NCBI RefSeq assembly: GCF_030053415.1
Contig: NZ_JASGBJ010000001.1
Coordinates: 1,116,001-1,180,000, forward strand
Origin: Marinobacter sp. CHS3-4
Lineage (GTDB): Bacteria; Pseudomonadota; Gammaproteobacteria; Pseudomonadales; Oleiphilaceae
Reading direction: 5' to 3'
Length of the DNA: 64,000 nt
This document shows, in pieces, positions 1-9,118 of the stretch. Both the position numbers and the translations under genes were made by a program. How positions within the stretch are numbered: the stretch's first letter is position 1; each line of letters opens with the position of its first letter. The notes under the pieces were generated by a model that saw only the letters and a list, made by a program, of their open reading frames with translations, was not told the origin of the DNA and did not search any database.

Positions 1-306
1 TTCGGAAACCGCCTCGAAACCCATGAGGTTGAGAACAGTCGCATGTTGCCCGGCGAAGCTTGCACTTACAGAGTCTTCGCCGATGGCCGACGATCTGACG
101 GCTACTGGTCCGGTCATCTGCGAACATAATCTGGCGAGTTCCGTCCGCGCACTGGCGTTCCCTGCCGCGATGGCATCGACGAACCTGGTATCGAGCGCGA
201 ACCCTTCGGGCACAGGCAACCCGGCGCGGAGCGCTGCACCGAGTTGTGTGGCCTTTCCGCCATACACCGACTCATCGCAGGCAGAGGCCAGCGGAGCCGG
301 TTTCAC
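1..306 (-). CDS. PEP synthase-like ATP-binding (PEP/pyruvate-binding) subunit, partial
   Basis: The first 102 codons are present and the rest lies beyond the window edge. The start is GTG at 306, overlapping the upstream stop codon by four bases (GTGA), so the two genes are translationally coupled. The residues GGKATQLG near position 15, GLPVPEGFAL near 34 and VRSSAIGEDS near 72, followed by SFAGQHATVLN, are the N-terminal signature of the ATP-grasp domain of PEP synthase, pyruvate phosphate dikinase and rifampin phosphotransferase. In those families this domain uses ATP to phosphorylate the mobile histidine domain. Here that histidine domain is a separate upstream gene, so this protein is probably the ATP-binding subunit of a two-subunit enzyme. 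The phosphate acceptor is unknown. Confidence 0.85.
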   Translation of the reverse strand, partial: MKPAPLASACDESVYGGKATQLGAALRAGLPVPEGFALDTRFVDAIAAGNASARTELARLCSQMTGPVAVRSSAIGEDSVSASFAGQHATVLNLMGFEAVSE

Positions 307-1949
307 GGTGAGTCGATCCGGACTTCGCCTGTCGTTCCGTCCACGGTCACACGGGTTCCGTCAGCAATCTGAGCCGTGGCGTTACGGGTCCCGACAACGG
401 AGGGAATGCCATATTCGCGTCCCACGATGGCGGCGTGTGACAGCAAGCCGCCCGCATTCGTGACAATGGCCCCCAGCAGGGGAAGCACGATGTTGAAGGA
501 ATCAGTGGTCGCTGCCGTGACTAGCACGTCACCACGTTCCAGACGGCCCAGGTCATCCGGCCCGTCGATGACCCGCGCGATGCCGCTGTAGGTTCCGGGG
601 CTTGCGCCGATTCCCCTGATGACGGCGCTGTCGCGTTCACTTTGAACGTCGGCCCCCAGGGATTGAATGGCCGTCACCAGGGCGGTCATCACCCGTATCA
701 CGTGGGGTGGCAAACCGTCCATCGGAGGGGGCGGCGACGCGGGATCACCAAGTTCCGCAGGCGCGGTGTCGACGCGATGCCCTTTGCGATAGGTGGCGCG
801 TGCCGCAAGTTCGGCCCCGCTTGGGCCACCCTGTCGGCCGAGAAGGGCCTGGATCTCGTCGTAACTTGCCTCGATAAGATGCGCGGCCTCTTCGATCAGG
901 CCTTCTGCAGCAAGCCTTGCTCCGGCGGAAAGCAGCGCGCGGCGCATGACACCGCCGGCCCAGACGTCGCTGTAAAATCCACGTTCGTCACGCAGCCGCG
1001 ACACCAGACGCACTTCGTCGAGAAGCTCATCGAAATCGGCACGGTGTTCTGCCGGAATCTTTTCCCGCAATCTGGACACGTCTGCTTCGGAAGCAGCCCC
1101 AGCGTGAGCCGCGCTCTGTTCGACAGCCATCCTGATCCGGGTGAGCAGCGCGTCGGGTACTTCAATAGCTGAGGGCTCGCCGGTATCAAGACTGTTAAGC
1201 AATCGGTCACCGACCACGCCGAGATAATCCCTGGTTGCTTCACCCAGAGGTCCCGGGGCATCGCGAAGCTGTGCAAGGATATCCGCACTTGCCTTTCCGG
1301 ATGTCAGGATTTGAAGGGCATCCGGGCTGTTGCGTATCTCCTCGGCCAGTCGATCCATCTCTGGAAAGGTCCCGGCGGATTCCGGTGCCGATCCACGCGT
1401 CAATGCCAGAAACTCGCCGATGGGAGCGTCCGTCCATGCGCCGACATGGGCCATGAAATCACCGACGGGAAGAATCGCGGCCAGATTGAAGCTGTGATGC
1501 TGATGAATCATCCGCTCCAGGTTGTCCCGGCATAGTTCGATATAAGCGATCAACTCATGGTCGGACAACGCCTGCGGGTCCACGGCAAGTAGCTCTTTAT
1601 GCGTTCTGATCGAGGCGGGTTTTACCTCGCGGTCCCAGCGCTCCAGATCCTCGCGCCAGATTTTTTTGCGGAACACATCTTCGGCGGCTTTGAAGCGCGC
1701 CGGAATTTCCGCCTCGGGCGCCGGTACGACAGTGGAATAGGCAAAGCCGTTTACAAACCGGTAGTCGAGGGTGTCGATCAGTAACCCGTAGCGGCGCGCG
1801 CAGTCCAGAAAACCCTTGGTGATGCCTTGCGGGTGAATCTCGGCCTGAAAACGAGAAACTGGTCGCGGAAAATGGGCCGCGTCAACGGACCATGATCCCG
1901 GGCCAGGTGCTTCAAATACGGATGAGGTGGATAAGGTTGATGTGTTCAT
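303..1949 (-). CDS. PEP-utilising enzyme, substrate-binding plus phosphohistidine domain subunit
   Basis: This 548-residue protein ends in the PEP-utilising mobile domain. The motif GGLLSHAAIVGREYGIP carries the phosphate-accepting histidine at about residue 505 and is followed by the usual VDGTTGEV tail. The N-terminal 400 residues lack the ATP-grasp fold and resemble the central substrate-binding part of rifampin phosphotransferase-like dikinases. The ATP-binding part is the next gene, overlapping by 4 bp. Known enzymes with such separate subunits include phenylphosphate synthase of Thauera, so an aromatic or alcohol acceptor is possible but unproven. I prefer the ATG at 1949, with AGGA nine bases upstream, over the ATG at 1967, which has no ribosome-binding site. 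Confidence 0.8.
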   Translation of the reverse strand: MNTSTLSTSSVFEAPGPGSWSVDAAHFPRPVSRFQAEIHPQGITKGFLDCARRYGLLIDTLDYRFVNGFAYSTVVPAPEAEIPARFKAAEDVFRKKIWREDLERWDREVKPASIRTHKELLAVDPQALSDHELIAYIELCRDNLERMIHQHHSFNLAAILPVGDFMAHVGAWTDAPIGEFLALTRGSAPESAGTFPEMDRLAEEIRNSPDALQILTSGKASADILAQLRDAPGPLGEATRDYLGVVGDRLLNSLDTGEPSAIEVPDALLTRIRMAVEQSAAHAGAASEADVSRLREKIPAEHRADFDELLDEVRLVSRLRDERGFYSDVWAGGVMRRALLSAGARLAAEGLIEEAAHLIEASYDEIQALLGRQGGPSGAELAARATYRKGHRVDTAPAELGDPASPPPPMDGLPPHVIRVMTALVTAIQSLGADVQSERDSAVIRGIGASPGTYSGIARVIDGPDDLGRLERGDVLVTAATTDSFNIVLPLLGAIVTNAGGLLSHAAIVGREYGIPSVVGTRNATAQIADGTRVTVDGTTGEVRIDSP

Positions 1950-2167
1950 GGTGTGGTGTCCTGGCATGAATTTACGAGTGTTACGTGTCCCTGTTAATCA
2001 ACAGCACCGGCCGCCCGGTGCATTTCTGCACGGGGAATGTCGATTGATTGCCATTGATTAAACAGTAGACCCAGCCAGGGTTTCGAACAAGAAAATGATG
2101 GTTTGAGGGCGGGCGCTCGGGCCCGCGTTTGATCGAAGGGAAAAGCTGCGAAAACTGAACGCAGGCC

Positions 2168-2665
2168 TTAGTGTGAATGTTCGCCAAGCAGGTAATGAAC
2201 CAGCTCATTCAGGCTGTCTTCCGACATCCGCCACCGTGGCATCGTAGCGTGCAGTTGGTCACCATCGGGGCCAACACCATTCACGATGGCTTGTTTAAGG
2301 GACGACTCGTCGTAAGACGCATGGTCGTGGCCGTCATCGTGTTCCTTAAGCAGTGGTCCGTTGGTTAACGCCGGAGCTGTTACCCAGAAACGCGGCCACA
2401 TGATGGCGCCACCTTCCTTTTTTGATCCATGGCAGCTGGCACAGCCGCCCCCATGCATCTGCATGTGGTGGTTGCCGCCAATCGGGCGCATCCGTTCACC
2501 GGAGCTGGAAACTCCCGTGAAATAGAGGCGTTCCCCCTCACTGCTGAAAGACTCGGGATAATTTCCGACGCCGTACCGACTGTGGTGACCGTCCATGCAC
2601 CCGGATAACATCAACGCGACAAAGGTTAGAGCTGATACTGTCTTGATTCCGTTGCGTTTCGACAT
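2168..2665 (-). CDS. c-type cytochrome lipoprotein
   Basis: The 165-residue protein has a lipoprotein signal peptide with lipobox LSGC (Cys23). Its single haem-binding CASCH motif is at 75-79, and a likely distal methionine ligand lies in TMPRW near residue 142. The region before the haem motif is rich in His and Met (GNHHMQMHGGG), which is unusual and could bind copper or tune the haem. The C-terminus also carries histidines. It is probably a membrane-anchored periplasmic electron carrier. No oxidase or reductase gene is next to it, so its redox partner is not evident. It appears to be a single-gene unit, 119 bp from the porin gene upstream. Confidence 0.85.
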   Translation of the reverse strand: MSKRNGIKTVSALTFVALMLSGCMDGHHSRYGVGNYPESFSSEGERLYFTGVSSSGERMRPIGGNHHMQMHGGGCASCHGSKKEGGAIMWPRFWVTAPALTNGPLLKEHDDGHDHASYDESSLKQAIVNGVGPDGDQLHATMPRWRMSEDSLNELVHYLLGEHSH

Positions 2666-2784
2666 TTTGCTTCCTTTTCGCGTGTCAGAATTTCAGTCTA
2701 CAACTAGACCATCTATTTAGTTTGGGTCGACCTGCTCCGGACGAAGGGCTTTCGGAGGCTGGCTCATCGGTGTCCCGTGTTTCC

Positions 2785-3372
2785 CTAAAAATGGTAGCTC
2801 ATGCCCAGTCGTATAACGATTAACCCAGCATTAGCTTCTTCATCGTTGAGGTTTATCTCACTTCCTGCTGCTGTGAACTCGAGGTGGGAAGAAAGGGTAT
2901 CGGTAATGCGGTAACCCAACCCAGCGCCATGAATCGGTCTGAATTGGCTTTCATTGTCTGAATCTCCAGCAATCTCGACATCATATTCATAGTGAGCTAA
3001 ACCTAAAATCCCGTAGAGCGAGCCTCCCCAATCCCATTCATACCCAACATTGGCTTTTAAGCCGTATTGATCGCCGACACTTATAGTGTCTCCGCTATTG
3101 TAGTTTTCATCGTTCGATGTGTTGTTGTAGAAAAGCTCACCCGCAATAAAGAAACCTCGAGTAAGCTGTTTTTTATAACCGGCATATAGGCCAGGTGACG
3201 TTCTGGACTGGTCACGGTTTTCTGTATTACTGCCGCCTTCATCAACAAAATATCCCGAATGAGCCAAGCCAATTCCACCGTACCAACCTTCGTTTTCATT
3301 AGCCTGGGCTTCTAATGAAATAATACTTGCCACAAACACATAGGCATAAATGAAAGGCTTTGAATTTTCCAT
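2785..3372 (-). CDS. small outer-membrane beta-barrel protein
   Basis: This 195-residue protein has a signal peptide (hydrophobic core at residues 8-20, cleavage probably after AQA). It then shows alternating aromatic and hydrophobic beta strands, including a GWYGGIGLAHSGYF strand and a GGSLYGILGLAHYEYD strand. The C-terminus is LGMSYHF, with the terminal Phe preferred by the BAM assembly machinery. The architecture matches the eight-stranded OmpW/OmpA-like porin superfamily (OMP_b-brl). The ligand is unknown. It is a stand-alone gene whose 5' end faces the XRE regulator gene 57 bp upstream on the same strand. Confidence 0.8.
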   Translation of the reverse strand: MENSKPFIYAYVFVASIISLEAQANENEGWYGGIGLAHSGYFVDEGGSNTENRDQSRTSPGLYAGYKKQLTRGFFIAGELFYNNTSNDENYNSGDTISVGDQYGLKANVGYEWDWGGSLYGILGLAHYEYDVEIAGDSDNESQFRPIHGAGLGYRITDTLSSHLEFTAAGSEINLNDEEANAGLIVIRLGMSYHF

Positions 3373-3429
3373 AGAAATACATTCCTGTTTTGTAAGGCCT
3401 AAGAAATATTTAAAACTGCGGGGAGTGAT

Positions 3430-3651
3430 CTATTTGTCGCGATCCTCGGTCTCGGTGTACTCAAGCAGGTCGGCGGGCTGGCATTCCAGAACCTCGCACA
3501 ATTTATTCAGGGTTGAGAACCTAATAGCCTTTGCTTTACCCGTTTTGAGAATCGAAAGGTTGGCCATAGTGATACCAACCTTATCGGCCAGCTCAGACAA
3601 ACGCATTTTTCTCTTTGCCAGCATGACATCGAGATTCACGACAATCGCCAT
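3430..3651 (-). CDS. XRE-family regulator (YozG-like)
   Basis: This 73-residue protein is little more than a Cro/C1 helix-turn-helix. MRLSELADKVGITMANLSIL forms helices 2 and 3 (about residues 16-35), and LCEVLECQPADLLEY closes the fold. Small regulators of this type are commonly encoded beside DUF2975 membrane proteins. That is the case here, with the DUF2975 gene 39 bp upstream on the same strand. The pair is probably one transcription unit controlled by this protein through the inverted repeat at 4303-4326. The physiological signal is not evident. Confidence 0.85.
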   Translation of the reverse strand: MAIVVNLDVMLAKRKMRLSELADKVGITMANLSILKTGKAKAIRFSTLNKLCEVLECQPADLLEYTETEDRDK

Positions 3652-3690
3652 AATTAAACTAAGGCTCCAGTTTCCAAATACGATATTTCA

Positions 3691-4233
3691 TCAAATTGTT
3701 AGCTCTGACTCCTCTTGTATTCTGGCTGCGTGTTCCATGATTTTTGCGACTAGAAGCATAAAAAGGCCGGGAACGAGGTAACTTGAATTAAACATGACGG
3801 CATCCATCCAGTCAGGCATCTGGGGGATGATGTCCTGAGTGAAAAGGTAAGCGCCAACTACCGGCGCCAGTGCAACTTCGAACAGGCAAAGCCCTAGCAA
3901 TATCCAGCCGACATTGAGAAAGCAAAGGGCATTGGGGACGGTAAACACTTTGCTTTGCCTATAGAGGCCACACAGCAACCAAATTTGCCACAACACAGCC
4001 AGCCACAGGATATGCTCAATGCCCAATAGGGCTGCTATTACCAGCCGATCCTGCACCTCAAAAGTGGATATGGATTTGCTCCATAGCTCGCCCCCGATGT
4101 GTAGCGCAATGGGAATATCGCTGGCGAAGAGCACGACAAGTTCAGCAACATTCACGACAGCGGCAATCCAAACCAGTAGGTTCAACCAGTACGCGAACTT
4201 TTGTACGACGGAGAATTGATCTTTTTCATGCAT
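3691..4233 (-). CDS. DUF2975 family membrane protein
   Basis: The 180-residue protein has four predicted transmembrane segments, at roughly residues 12-35, 65-90, 105-130 and 145-168, and very short loops. Size, topology and linkage to a YozG-type XRE regulator fit the DUF2975 family, whose biochemical role is unknown. It is the first gene of a two-gene unit with the regulator at 3430-3651. The ATG at 4233 is the only start that preserves the short charged N-terminus (MHEKDQF) before the first membrane helix. Confidence 0.8.
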   Translation of the reverse strand: MHEKDQFSVVQKFAYWLNLLVWIAAVVNVAELVVLFASDIPIALHIGGELWSKSISTFEVQDRLVIAALLGIEHILWLAVLWQIWLLCGLYRQSKVFTVPNALCFLNVGWILLGLCLFEVALAPVVGAYLFTQDIIPQMPDWMDAVMFNSSYLVPGLFMLLVAKIMEHAARIQEESELTI

Positions 4234-4302
4234 GGTTAAGAGCCCAACGAATCACCCAATGGCCGTAGAGTAGTGATCAATGTATCACAAAGCAACAAAA
4301 AA

Positions 4303-4326
4303 TTATCGAAAAACGATAAATTATCG
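4303..4326. promoter_or_regulatory. Inverted repeat, candidate operator of the DUF2975-XRE unit
   Basis: TTATCG (4303-4308), a five-A spacer, CGATAA (4314-4319) and then a further TTATCG copy (4321-4326) form a perfect 17-bp interrupted palindrome plus an extra half-site. It lies about 70 bp upstream of the DUF2975 start. The AT-rich sequence contrasts with its surroundings, and the linked small XRE protein is the obvious candidate to bind it. Confidence 0.5.
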
Positions 4327-4479
4327 AAGGGTCGGGACCCATTACGCTGTCCCATCAGTCATGGGCAGGGAAAAAACGGTCCCGGTTGTGGAGGAACCTT
4401 GCCAACACCAGAGCAACAGCCGTTTGACGAACCGGATATGCTAGACTTTGCATTCAGTTAGCGACTGCCAATCCTGTAG

Positions 4480-7143
4480 ATGCAAGTCACCTATATTCAA
4501 AACAAATTATTACCTCCCCAGTCGAAATCCCTCATCCGCAGGCCATCGGTGCTGGCCGATTTTACGTGGGATGCGGATACCAATGTGCTAGCAGTGGTTG
4601 CGCCGTCGGGCTATGGGAAAAGCTGCCTGATTGAACAATGGTTGTCTGACCAAGGCGATTTGTTCGCCTGGGTGCGGTGGGATAGCCATGACAACAGTGC
4701 ACGGACGTTCTGGAAGTATGTCTCGCTGGCGCTGGGCCGGTTGGTTCCGGACATCGAACAGGATATGGGCCGGCTGCTGTCTCAATCAACGGAGTTGAAT
4801 TACGACGAGTATGTGGATTGGTTGTTAAATCGACTGGAAGCGGTCAGCCGTCGATGGGATCGCCCGTCGCGTTTCACCATCGTGCTGGACAATTTTCACC
4901 ATCTGACTCACCCGGATATCCTTTCCTCGTTCTCCCGACTGTTGGAGTATGCCCCCCATTGGTTGAAGTTTATTATCGGCAGTCGCACGTCGCCTGAGCT
5001 CGGATTGGTGGAGATGCTGAGTAAAGGTCGAGCCGTGTTAATCACCAAAGCGCGGCTGGGCTTCAGTGACGCGGAGACGAAGGCCTACATGCAGGCCCTG
5101 TTGGGCACTGAGTTATCGGATACCGATCTTCAACGCGTACAGGCCAAAACGGAAGGGTGGCCCGCGCTGGTCAATATCCTCTGTATTTCGATGAAATCGG
5201 GTTTGTTGCTTGAGGAGGCGCTTTCAACGTCCGAAACGACGATGTCGGAATTTCTGTCGCAGCAGTTGTATTCGCACCTGTCTTCAGATCAGCAGGCAGT
5301 CTGCAACCTGTTAAGCATTCCGGGAAAATTCAATAACGAGTTGGCCCGTTTGTTATTCGGCGATGCAGGGGCGCGGGCGTTCCGGGAGTTTACCCGGCAG
5401 GACTATCTCGCCTGCGCTTCAAGCTATGAAAAGGGATGGTTTGTGTTCAATCCGCTGTTCCGGGAATGGCTCGCCAATCGCGTTGAGTTAGCGGAAGCGG
5501 ACGGGGAAAAGCTGGATCGGATGATTGATTTTTTTGCGGATGGTCATCAGTTTGAAGAGGCGATGTCCGTTGCCACCCGAACCCAATCCTGGGAGCGTGC
5601 CCTTCAAATCATACAAGCGGCCTACCCGAATCACTTGCAGCTTTACCAGTCCGGTTCGCTTCCCAGGGTATTGGAATTGTTTCCCGCTGATTTTGTGGAG
5701 CGCCAACCTTATTTGTTGATGGCCAAAGCACTTCTCTGTTTCAGCCTGTTTCGATATGAAGAGTCGAAACGGTATCTGGAGTTGTTGGAGAACACGCTTG
5801 AAGAAACGCACGACGTGGGCGGGTCGCTGCACATCGGGGCTCATTTTCTACGCAGCCACATGTTGCGGTTTACCGGGCAGGTAGAGGAAGCCACGCACCA
5901 TACCCGGCAGGTTCTGGACGCGCTGAAAGAGCAGAATTCGCCCTTCCTGTGTTGGTGCTATTGCGGCCTGACAGCCGACAGTTTCCTGAACGATCAGATT
6001 AACGACTGTGTCGACTATGCATTCAAAAGTGTGGCCCTGGCCAAAAAGGCCGAGGACGGCGCATGCTTGATTGCCTCGCTCGGATGGTTGCTGCCGGCGT
6101 TGTTGTTGAACGGAAAACTGTCGTTGGCGGAACAGGTGGCCGAGGAAAATCTGGTCTGGTTGAAGGACAGAGGCCTTGATTGCCTGCCGGATATGGTGAT
6201 GGTGTATTCGCAGCTGGTCACGATTCATCGTGAGCGGTTCGATCTGTCTTCTGCCTGGCAGGATTATCGGCTTCTTCAGGCGCGGTTGGATTCCCATACC
6301 GACCCCCGCAACATCATCCATGCCCGTTATGTGGTGTTATTTGAACTGCTGGTGAGTTCCGGGCACCTGGAAGAGGCACAAAACGTCGTTACCGAATTGG
6401 AAGCCGAGGTGAGGAGTAATTACACCGAGCAGGATTTTGTCGGTTTCTTTGACCTGAAGGCCATGGACGCCGTGGTGGCTTTGAAGCGAGGCCAGGTGCA
6501 GCCTTTATTGGCGTGGTACCAACAGCGACAGCAGCACCGCCCGGACGTCACGCATCGGGAACGCAATCTGGCCTTGCTCGAGTGTGTGGCCGAGCTCTTT
6601 ATGCAACGTGATTGCTCGGAAAAACTGGCAAGCATCCGCGCCCAGTCGTTGGAAAACGGTGCCATCTATCGGGTGGTCAAGGCGGATATTTTAATGGCGC
6701 TTCAGCTGTCTATGCAGGGTAAGCCAGACATCGCCCAGCAGAGGATGGAGCAGGCCTTGTCTCTCGCTCAATCGGCGGGCTTTGTGGGTGTATTTGCAGA
6801 CGACCTGCAACAGCTGGAAGCTTTTATCAAAAAAGCGCAGCAACAGGCGTCACTCGAAAAATACTGTCAGCAACTGCTCGCGCTTCGGTCTGCCTTGCCA
6901 TTCTCTACAGGCGTTGAAGAGGGGGCCACAAAGGCTGAGGCTGCCCTGGTTGAAAAGCTCACGCCCAGAGAAATCGAAGTGTTGCAGATGCTTGCCGAAG
7001 GCAAGTCGAACAAATGGATCGCGGAGCAAATGGAGGTGTCGTTGTCCACGGTCAAGAATCACGTGAGTAATGTCTTTGGTAAATTGCAGGTAACCAGTCG
7101 TACTGAAGCAGTGTCGGTGGCGAGAAAAGTCGAGCTGTTATAG
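4480..7143 (+). CDS. MalT/AlkS-type large LuxR-family transcriptional activator
   Basis: The 887-residue protein has the STAND ATPase layout of MalT and AlkS. A Walker A motif APSGYGKS is at 41-48, and a Walker B-like hydrophobic stretch ending in LDN follows near 138. A long helical-repeat sensor region spans roughly 350-800. The C-terminal LuxR DNA-binding domain (about 820-885) contains [18 protein letters not shown] and [14 protein letters not shown]. Such proteins are ligand- and ATP-dependent activators. AlkS controls alkane oxidation genes, but no alkB is in view. The convergent neighbour encodes a DUF6160 surface protein, a plausible target. A 246-bp gap separates it from the divergent DUF2975 gene. 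Confidence 0.85.
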   Translation: MQVTYIQNKLLPPQSKSLIRRPSVLADFTWDADTNVLAVVAPSGYGKSCLIEQWLSDQGDLFAWVRWDSHDNSARTFWKYVSLALGRLVPDIEQDMGRLLSQSTELNYDEYVDWLLNRLEAVSRRWDRPSRFTIVLDNFHHLTHPDILSSFSRLLEYAPHWLKFIIGSRTSPELGLVEMLSKGRAVLITKARLGFSDAETKAYMQALLGTELSDTDLQRVQAKTEGWPALVNILCISMKSGLLLEEALSTSETTMSEFLSQQLYSHLSSDQQAVCNLLSIPGKFNNELARLLFGDAGARAFREFTRQDYLACASSYEKGWFVFNPLFREWLANRVELAEADGEKLDRMIDFFADGHQFEEAMSVATRTQSWERALQIIQAAYPNHLQLYQSGSLPRVLELFPADFVERQPYLLMAKALLCFSLFRYEESKRYLELLENTLEETHDVGGSLHIGAHFLRSHMLRFTGQVEEATHHTRQVLDALKEQNSPFLCWCYCGLTADSFLNDQINDCVDYAFKSVALAKKAEDGACLIASLGWLLPALLLNGKLSLAEQVAEENLVWLKDRGLDCLPDMVMVYSQLVTIHRERFDLSSAWQDYRLLQARLDSHTDPRNIIHARYVVLFELLVSSGHLEEAQNVVTELEAEVRSNYTEQDFVGFFDLKAMDAVVALKRGQVQPLLAWYQQRQQHRPDVTHRERNLALLECVAELFMQRDCSEKLASIRAQSLENGAIYRVVKADILMALQLSMQGKPDIAQQRMEQALSLAQSAGFVGVFADDLQQLEAFIKKAQQQASLEKYCQQLLALRSALPFSTGVEEGATKAEAALVEKLTPREIEVLQMLAEGKSNKWIAEQMEVSLSTVKNHVSNVFGKLQVTSRTEAVSVARKVELL

Positions 7144-7158
7144 CAACGAAAGCGAAAC

Positions 7159-7207
7159 AGCCCGCGCTTCCTGGGTAATTGCAGGCAATCTGGAACGAAA
7201 CGCGGGC
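7159..7207. terminator. Long hairpin between convergent genes
   Basis: GCCCGCG (7160-7166) can pair with CGCGGGC (7201-7207), with an additional TTCC/GGAA inner pairing. It lies exactly between the ends of the LuxR and DUF6160 genes. There is no clear T-tract on either side, so it may act as a weak bidirectional terminator or as an mRNA end stabiliser. Confidence 0.35.
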
Positions 7208-7219
7208 CTGGGCCAGTTC

Positions 7220-8176
7220 TTAGTGGCCGTAAATGTTCAAGTCAGCTTGCATCGACAGGTCGGTCATGTAGACGTGTCCGATGGCCGGCGCATTACCCAG
7301 AGTTATGTTCGTGAAGTCCATGTCGCCAGACGCATCCGTCAGATTGAAGCGCAGTCCCTTGCTTGGATCGGCGTTCGCACCGATATCTACCTGAGCATGA
7401 AAGTAGGAGACGCTTTCACCCGTCACTGTGTTGTCATAGATTAGGACATCTTCGCCCCGTCGGTTGTGAACGGCGAAATCCATCGACGTATTCATGATGT
7501 CCAGGGTCATTTCCCCGTCAGCCTGTAGATAGCTATTGATGTTCATGGTGTTTTCCTGGCCATCCACGACGATGTCTATCGGGCCGACAAAACCGTGCAT
7601 CATTACGTCGGACATCAGGACGGTTCCCGTATTCGAGGCACCTTCTCCCGCACTCATGGAGCTTGTTCCCAGGCTGACCCGGTCCGTGTACGCGCCGAAA
7701 TCGATCATATCGGCTTCATCAATCGCGCCGATGGAGATCACCAGATCACCGTCGCTGATTGCCACGGCGGATTCGCCATGATCACCGGCGGAGGCTGACG
7801 AGAGTGCCAGAGCTGAGCCTGAGATTTTTCCCAGGCCCCACTGGCTCTGTAGTGCCGCGGCATCGGTGCCGCCACCGGCAATGTCGATGGTCATCTTCAC
7901 GTTATCCAACAGGTCGCCTTCGGTAACAGCCAGGCCGCGGCGGGCCTGGACTCTGCCGGCACCGGCAAGCCCCGTATTTTCAATGAAGACATTGCCCTGG
8001 TCTTTGTAGTTGATTTCTCCAATGGTGATCTGTGCATCGGACAGCTCAATGGTAATACCGGCTTGACCGGTTACAGCGGACATGGAGTTATCATCAAGCG
8101 ACTTCAGTTCTGCCTGCGCCGCTAACGGTAGGGTGAGTGTCAGAAGCATCGCTCCAGTTGGTTTCAGGCCTTTCAT
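7220..8176 (-). CDS. DUF6160 family exported protein
   Basis: The 318-residue protein has a signal peptide ending in AQA (about residue 22). The conserved block LKSLDDNSMSAVTGQAGITI follows directly and marks the DUF6160 family. The remainder is low in charge and rich in Gly, Asp, Ser and Thr, with beta-strand character, as expected of a secreted surface or filament-associated protein. An ideal ribosome-binding site (AAGGAG, eight bases from the ATG) supports the start. Related proteins are often listed as putative pilus-associated, but that role is not established. The convergent LuxR gene may regulate it. Confidence 0.7.
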   Translation of the reverse strand: MKGLKPTGAMLLTLTLPLAAQAELKSLDDNSMSAVTGQAGITIELSDAQITIGEINYKDQGNVFIENTGLAGAGRVQARRGLAVTEGDLLDNVKMTIDIAGGGTDAAALQSQWGLGKISGSALALSSASAGDHGESAVAISDGDLVISIGAIDEADMIDFGAYTDRVSLGTSSMSAGEGASNTGTVLMSDVMMHGFVGPIDIVVDGQENTMNINSYLQADGEMTLDIMNTSMDFAVHNRRGEDVLIYDNTVTGESVSYFHAQVDIGANADPSKGLRFNLTDASGDMDFTNITLGNAPAIGHVYMTDLSMQADLNIYGH

Positions 8177-8437
8177 AGTGTTCTCCTTATAATCGTTTTA
8201 GGGGTGACGTAAACAGTTACCCGAGGTTCCAATTAAGGAGGAAAGGCAAGTACCAAGAGAGGCCCATAAGTACTGGGTGGCCGATGGAAAGGGTGATGGG
8301 TTTCACATCTTGCTGATCGGCGATACACGCGACACATCGCTTCCTGATCTTCTTGAACAGATACTGCGATGCAGCCATGCTGTCACGGCTTCCGCACTTT
8401 GAGGCTGAATCAAATTTCCTGACCTGGTCTGACGCTA

Positions 8438-9097
8438 ATGCGCATTCGTGTGACGCACCAACGAATTACCCTTGTGTTGCAGTTGATCCTCGCGGGTGAA
8501 GCCGTGTTGGCCGTGATCAGCCAGAATTGGTTCACGGCATTTCTGACGTCGATGATCATCGCGATTACTTTTTTCCCGATGCTGTTCGAGCGCCGCTTCC
8601 GCATTCATATTCCGCCGGAGCTGCAACTGGCGGCCATCGGGTTTGTGTTTGCGTCATTGTTTCTTGGCGAGATTCGCGACTACTACACCCGGTTCTGGTG
8701 GTGGGACATTGCCCTGCATACCACGTCCGGGTTTTTGCTGGGCATTCTTGGCTTTCTGCTGGTGCACATCATGAACGAAACCGAAAAGATCCACGTGCAC
8801 ATGAACCCCGGGTTTGTGGCGTTCTTTGCCTTCATGTTTGCACTGGGCGTGGGTGCGCTGTGGGAGATTTTCGAGTTCACCATGGACGCGGTGTTCGGTA
8901 TGAATATGCAAAAGCCGATGCTGGGCGACCCGTCGGGGCTGACGGACACCATGTGGGATTTGATTGTGGACGCCACCGGCGCCCTGGTGATTTCCGTGCT
9001 GGGGTGGCGTTACCTCAAGAACCCGGACAAGCGTTTCTTTCTGGAGAGATGGATTGACTCGTTTATCGAACGGAACCCACGGTTCTTCAAACGTTAA
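8438..9097 (+). CDS. DUF2238 (YjdF-like) integral membrane protein
   Basis: The 219-residue protein has about six transmembrane helices. It carries the conserved intramembrane residues WWDIALHTTSGFLLGILGF near 88-106 and GALWEIFEFTMDA near 147. The His, Glu and Asp residues buried in predicted helices suggest metal binding or catalysis, but no function is known for the family. A second, shorter member is at 24845-25450. The gene is transcribed away from the DUF6160 gene across 261 bp. That gap shows no further ORF or strong promoter motif that I could recognise. Confidence 0.75.
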   Translation: MRIRVTHQRITLVLQLILAGEAVLAVISQNWFTAFLTSMIIAITFFPMLFERRFRIHIPPELQLAAIGFVFASLFLGEIRDYYTRFWWWDIALHTTSGFLLGILGFLLVHIMNETEKIHVHMNPGFVAFFAFMFALGVGALWEIFEFTMDAVFGMNMQKPMLGDPSGLTDTMWDLIVDATGALVISVLGWRYLKNPDKRFFLERWIDSFIERNPRFFKR

Positions 9098-9118
9098 CGC
9101 AAACACAAGCAGTGGCCG

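Noticed and set aside
642..1172. Open reading frame of 176 codons on the plus strand inside the PEP-utilising gene
   Set aside because: Antisense shadow in GC-rich coding DNA, with no ribosome-binding site and no family-like sequence. The minus-strand gene has clear motifs.
4273..4461. 62-codon ORF upstream of the LuxR regulator
   Set aside because: No ribosome-binding site, low-complexity start and overlap with the operator-like repeat. It looks non-coding.
8177..8437. Possible repeated AAGTAC elements between DUF6160 and DUF2238 genes
   Set aside because: Only two short copies, without clear symmetry or spacing to a promoter; not distinguishable from chance.
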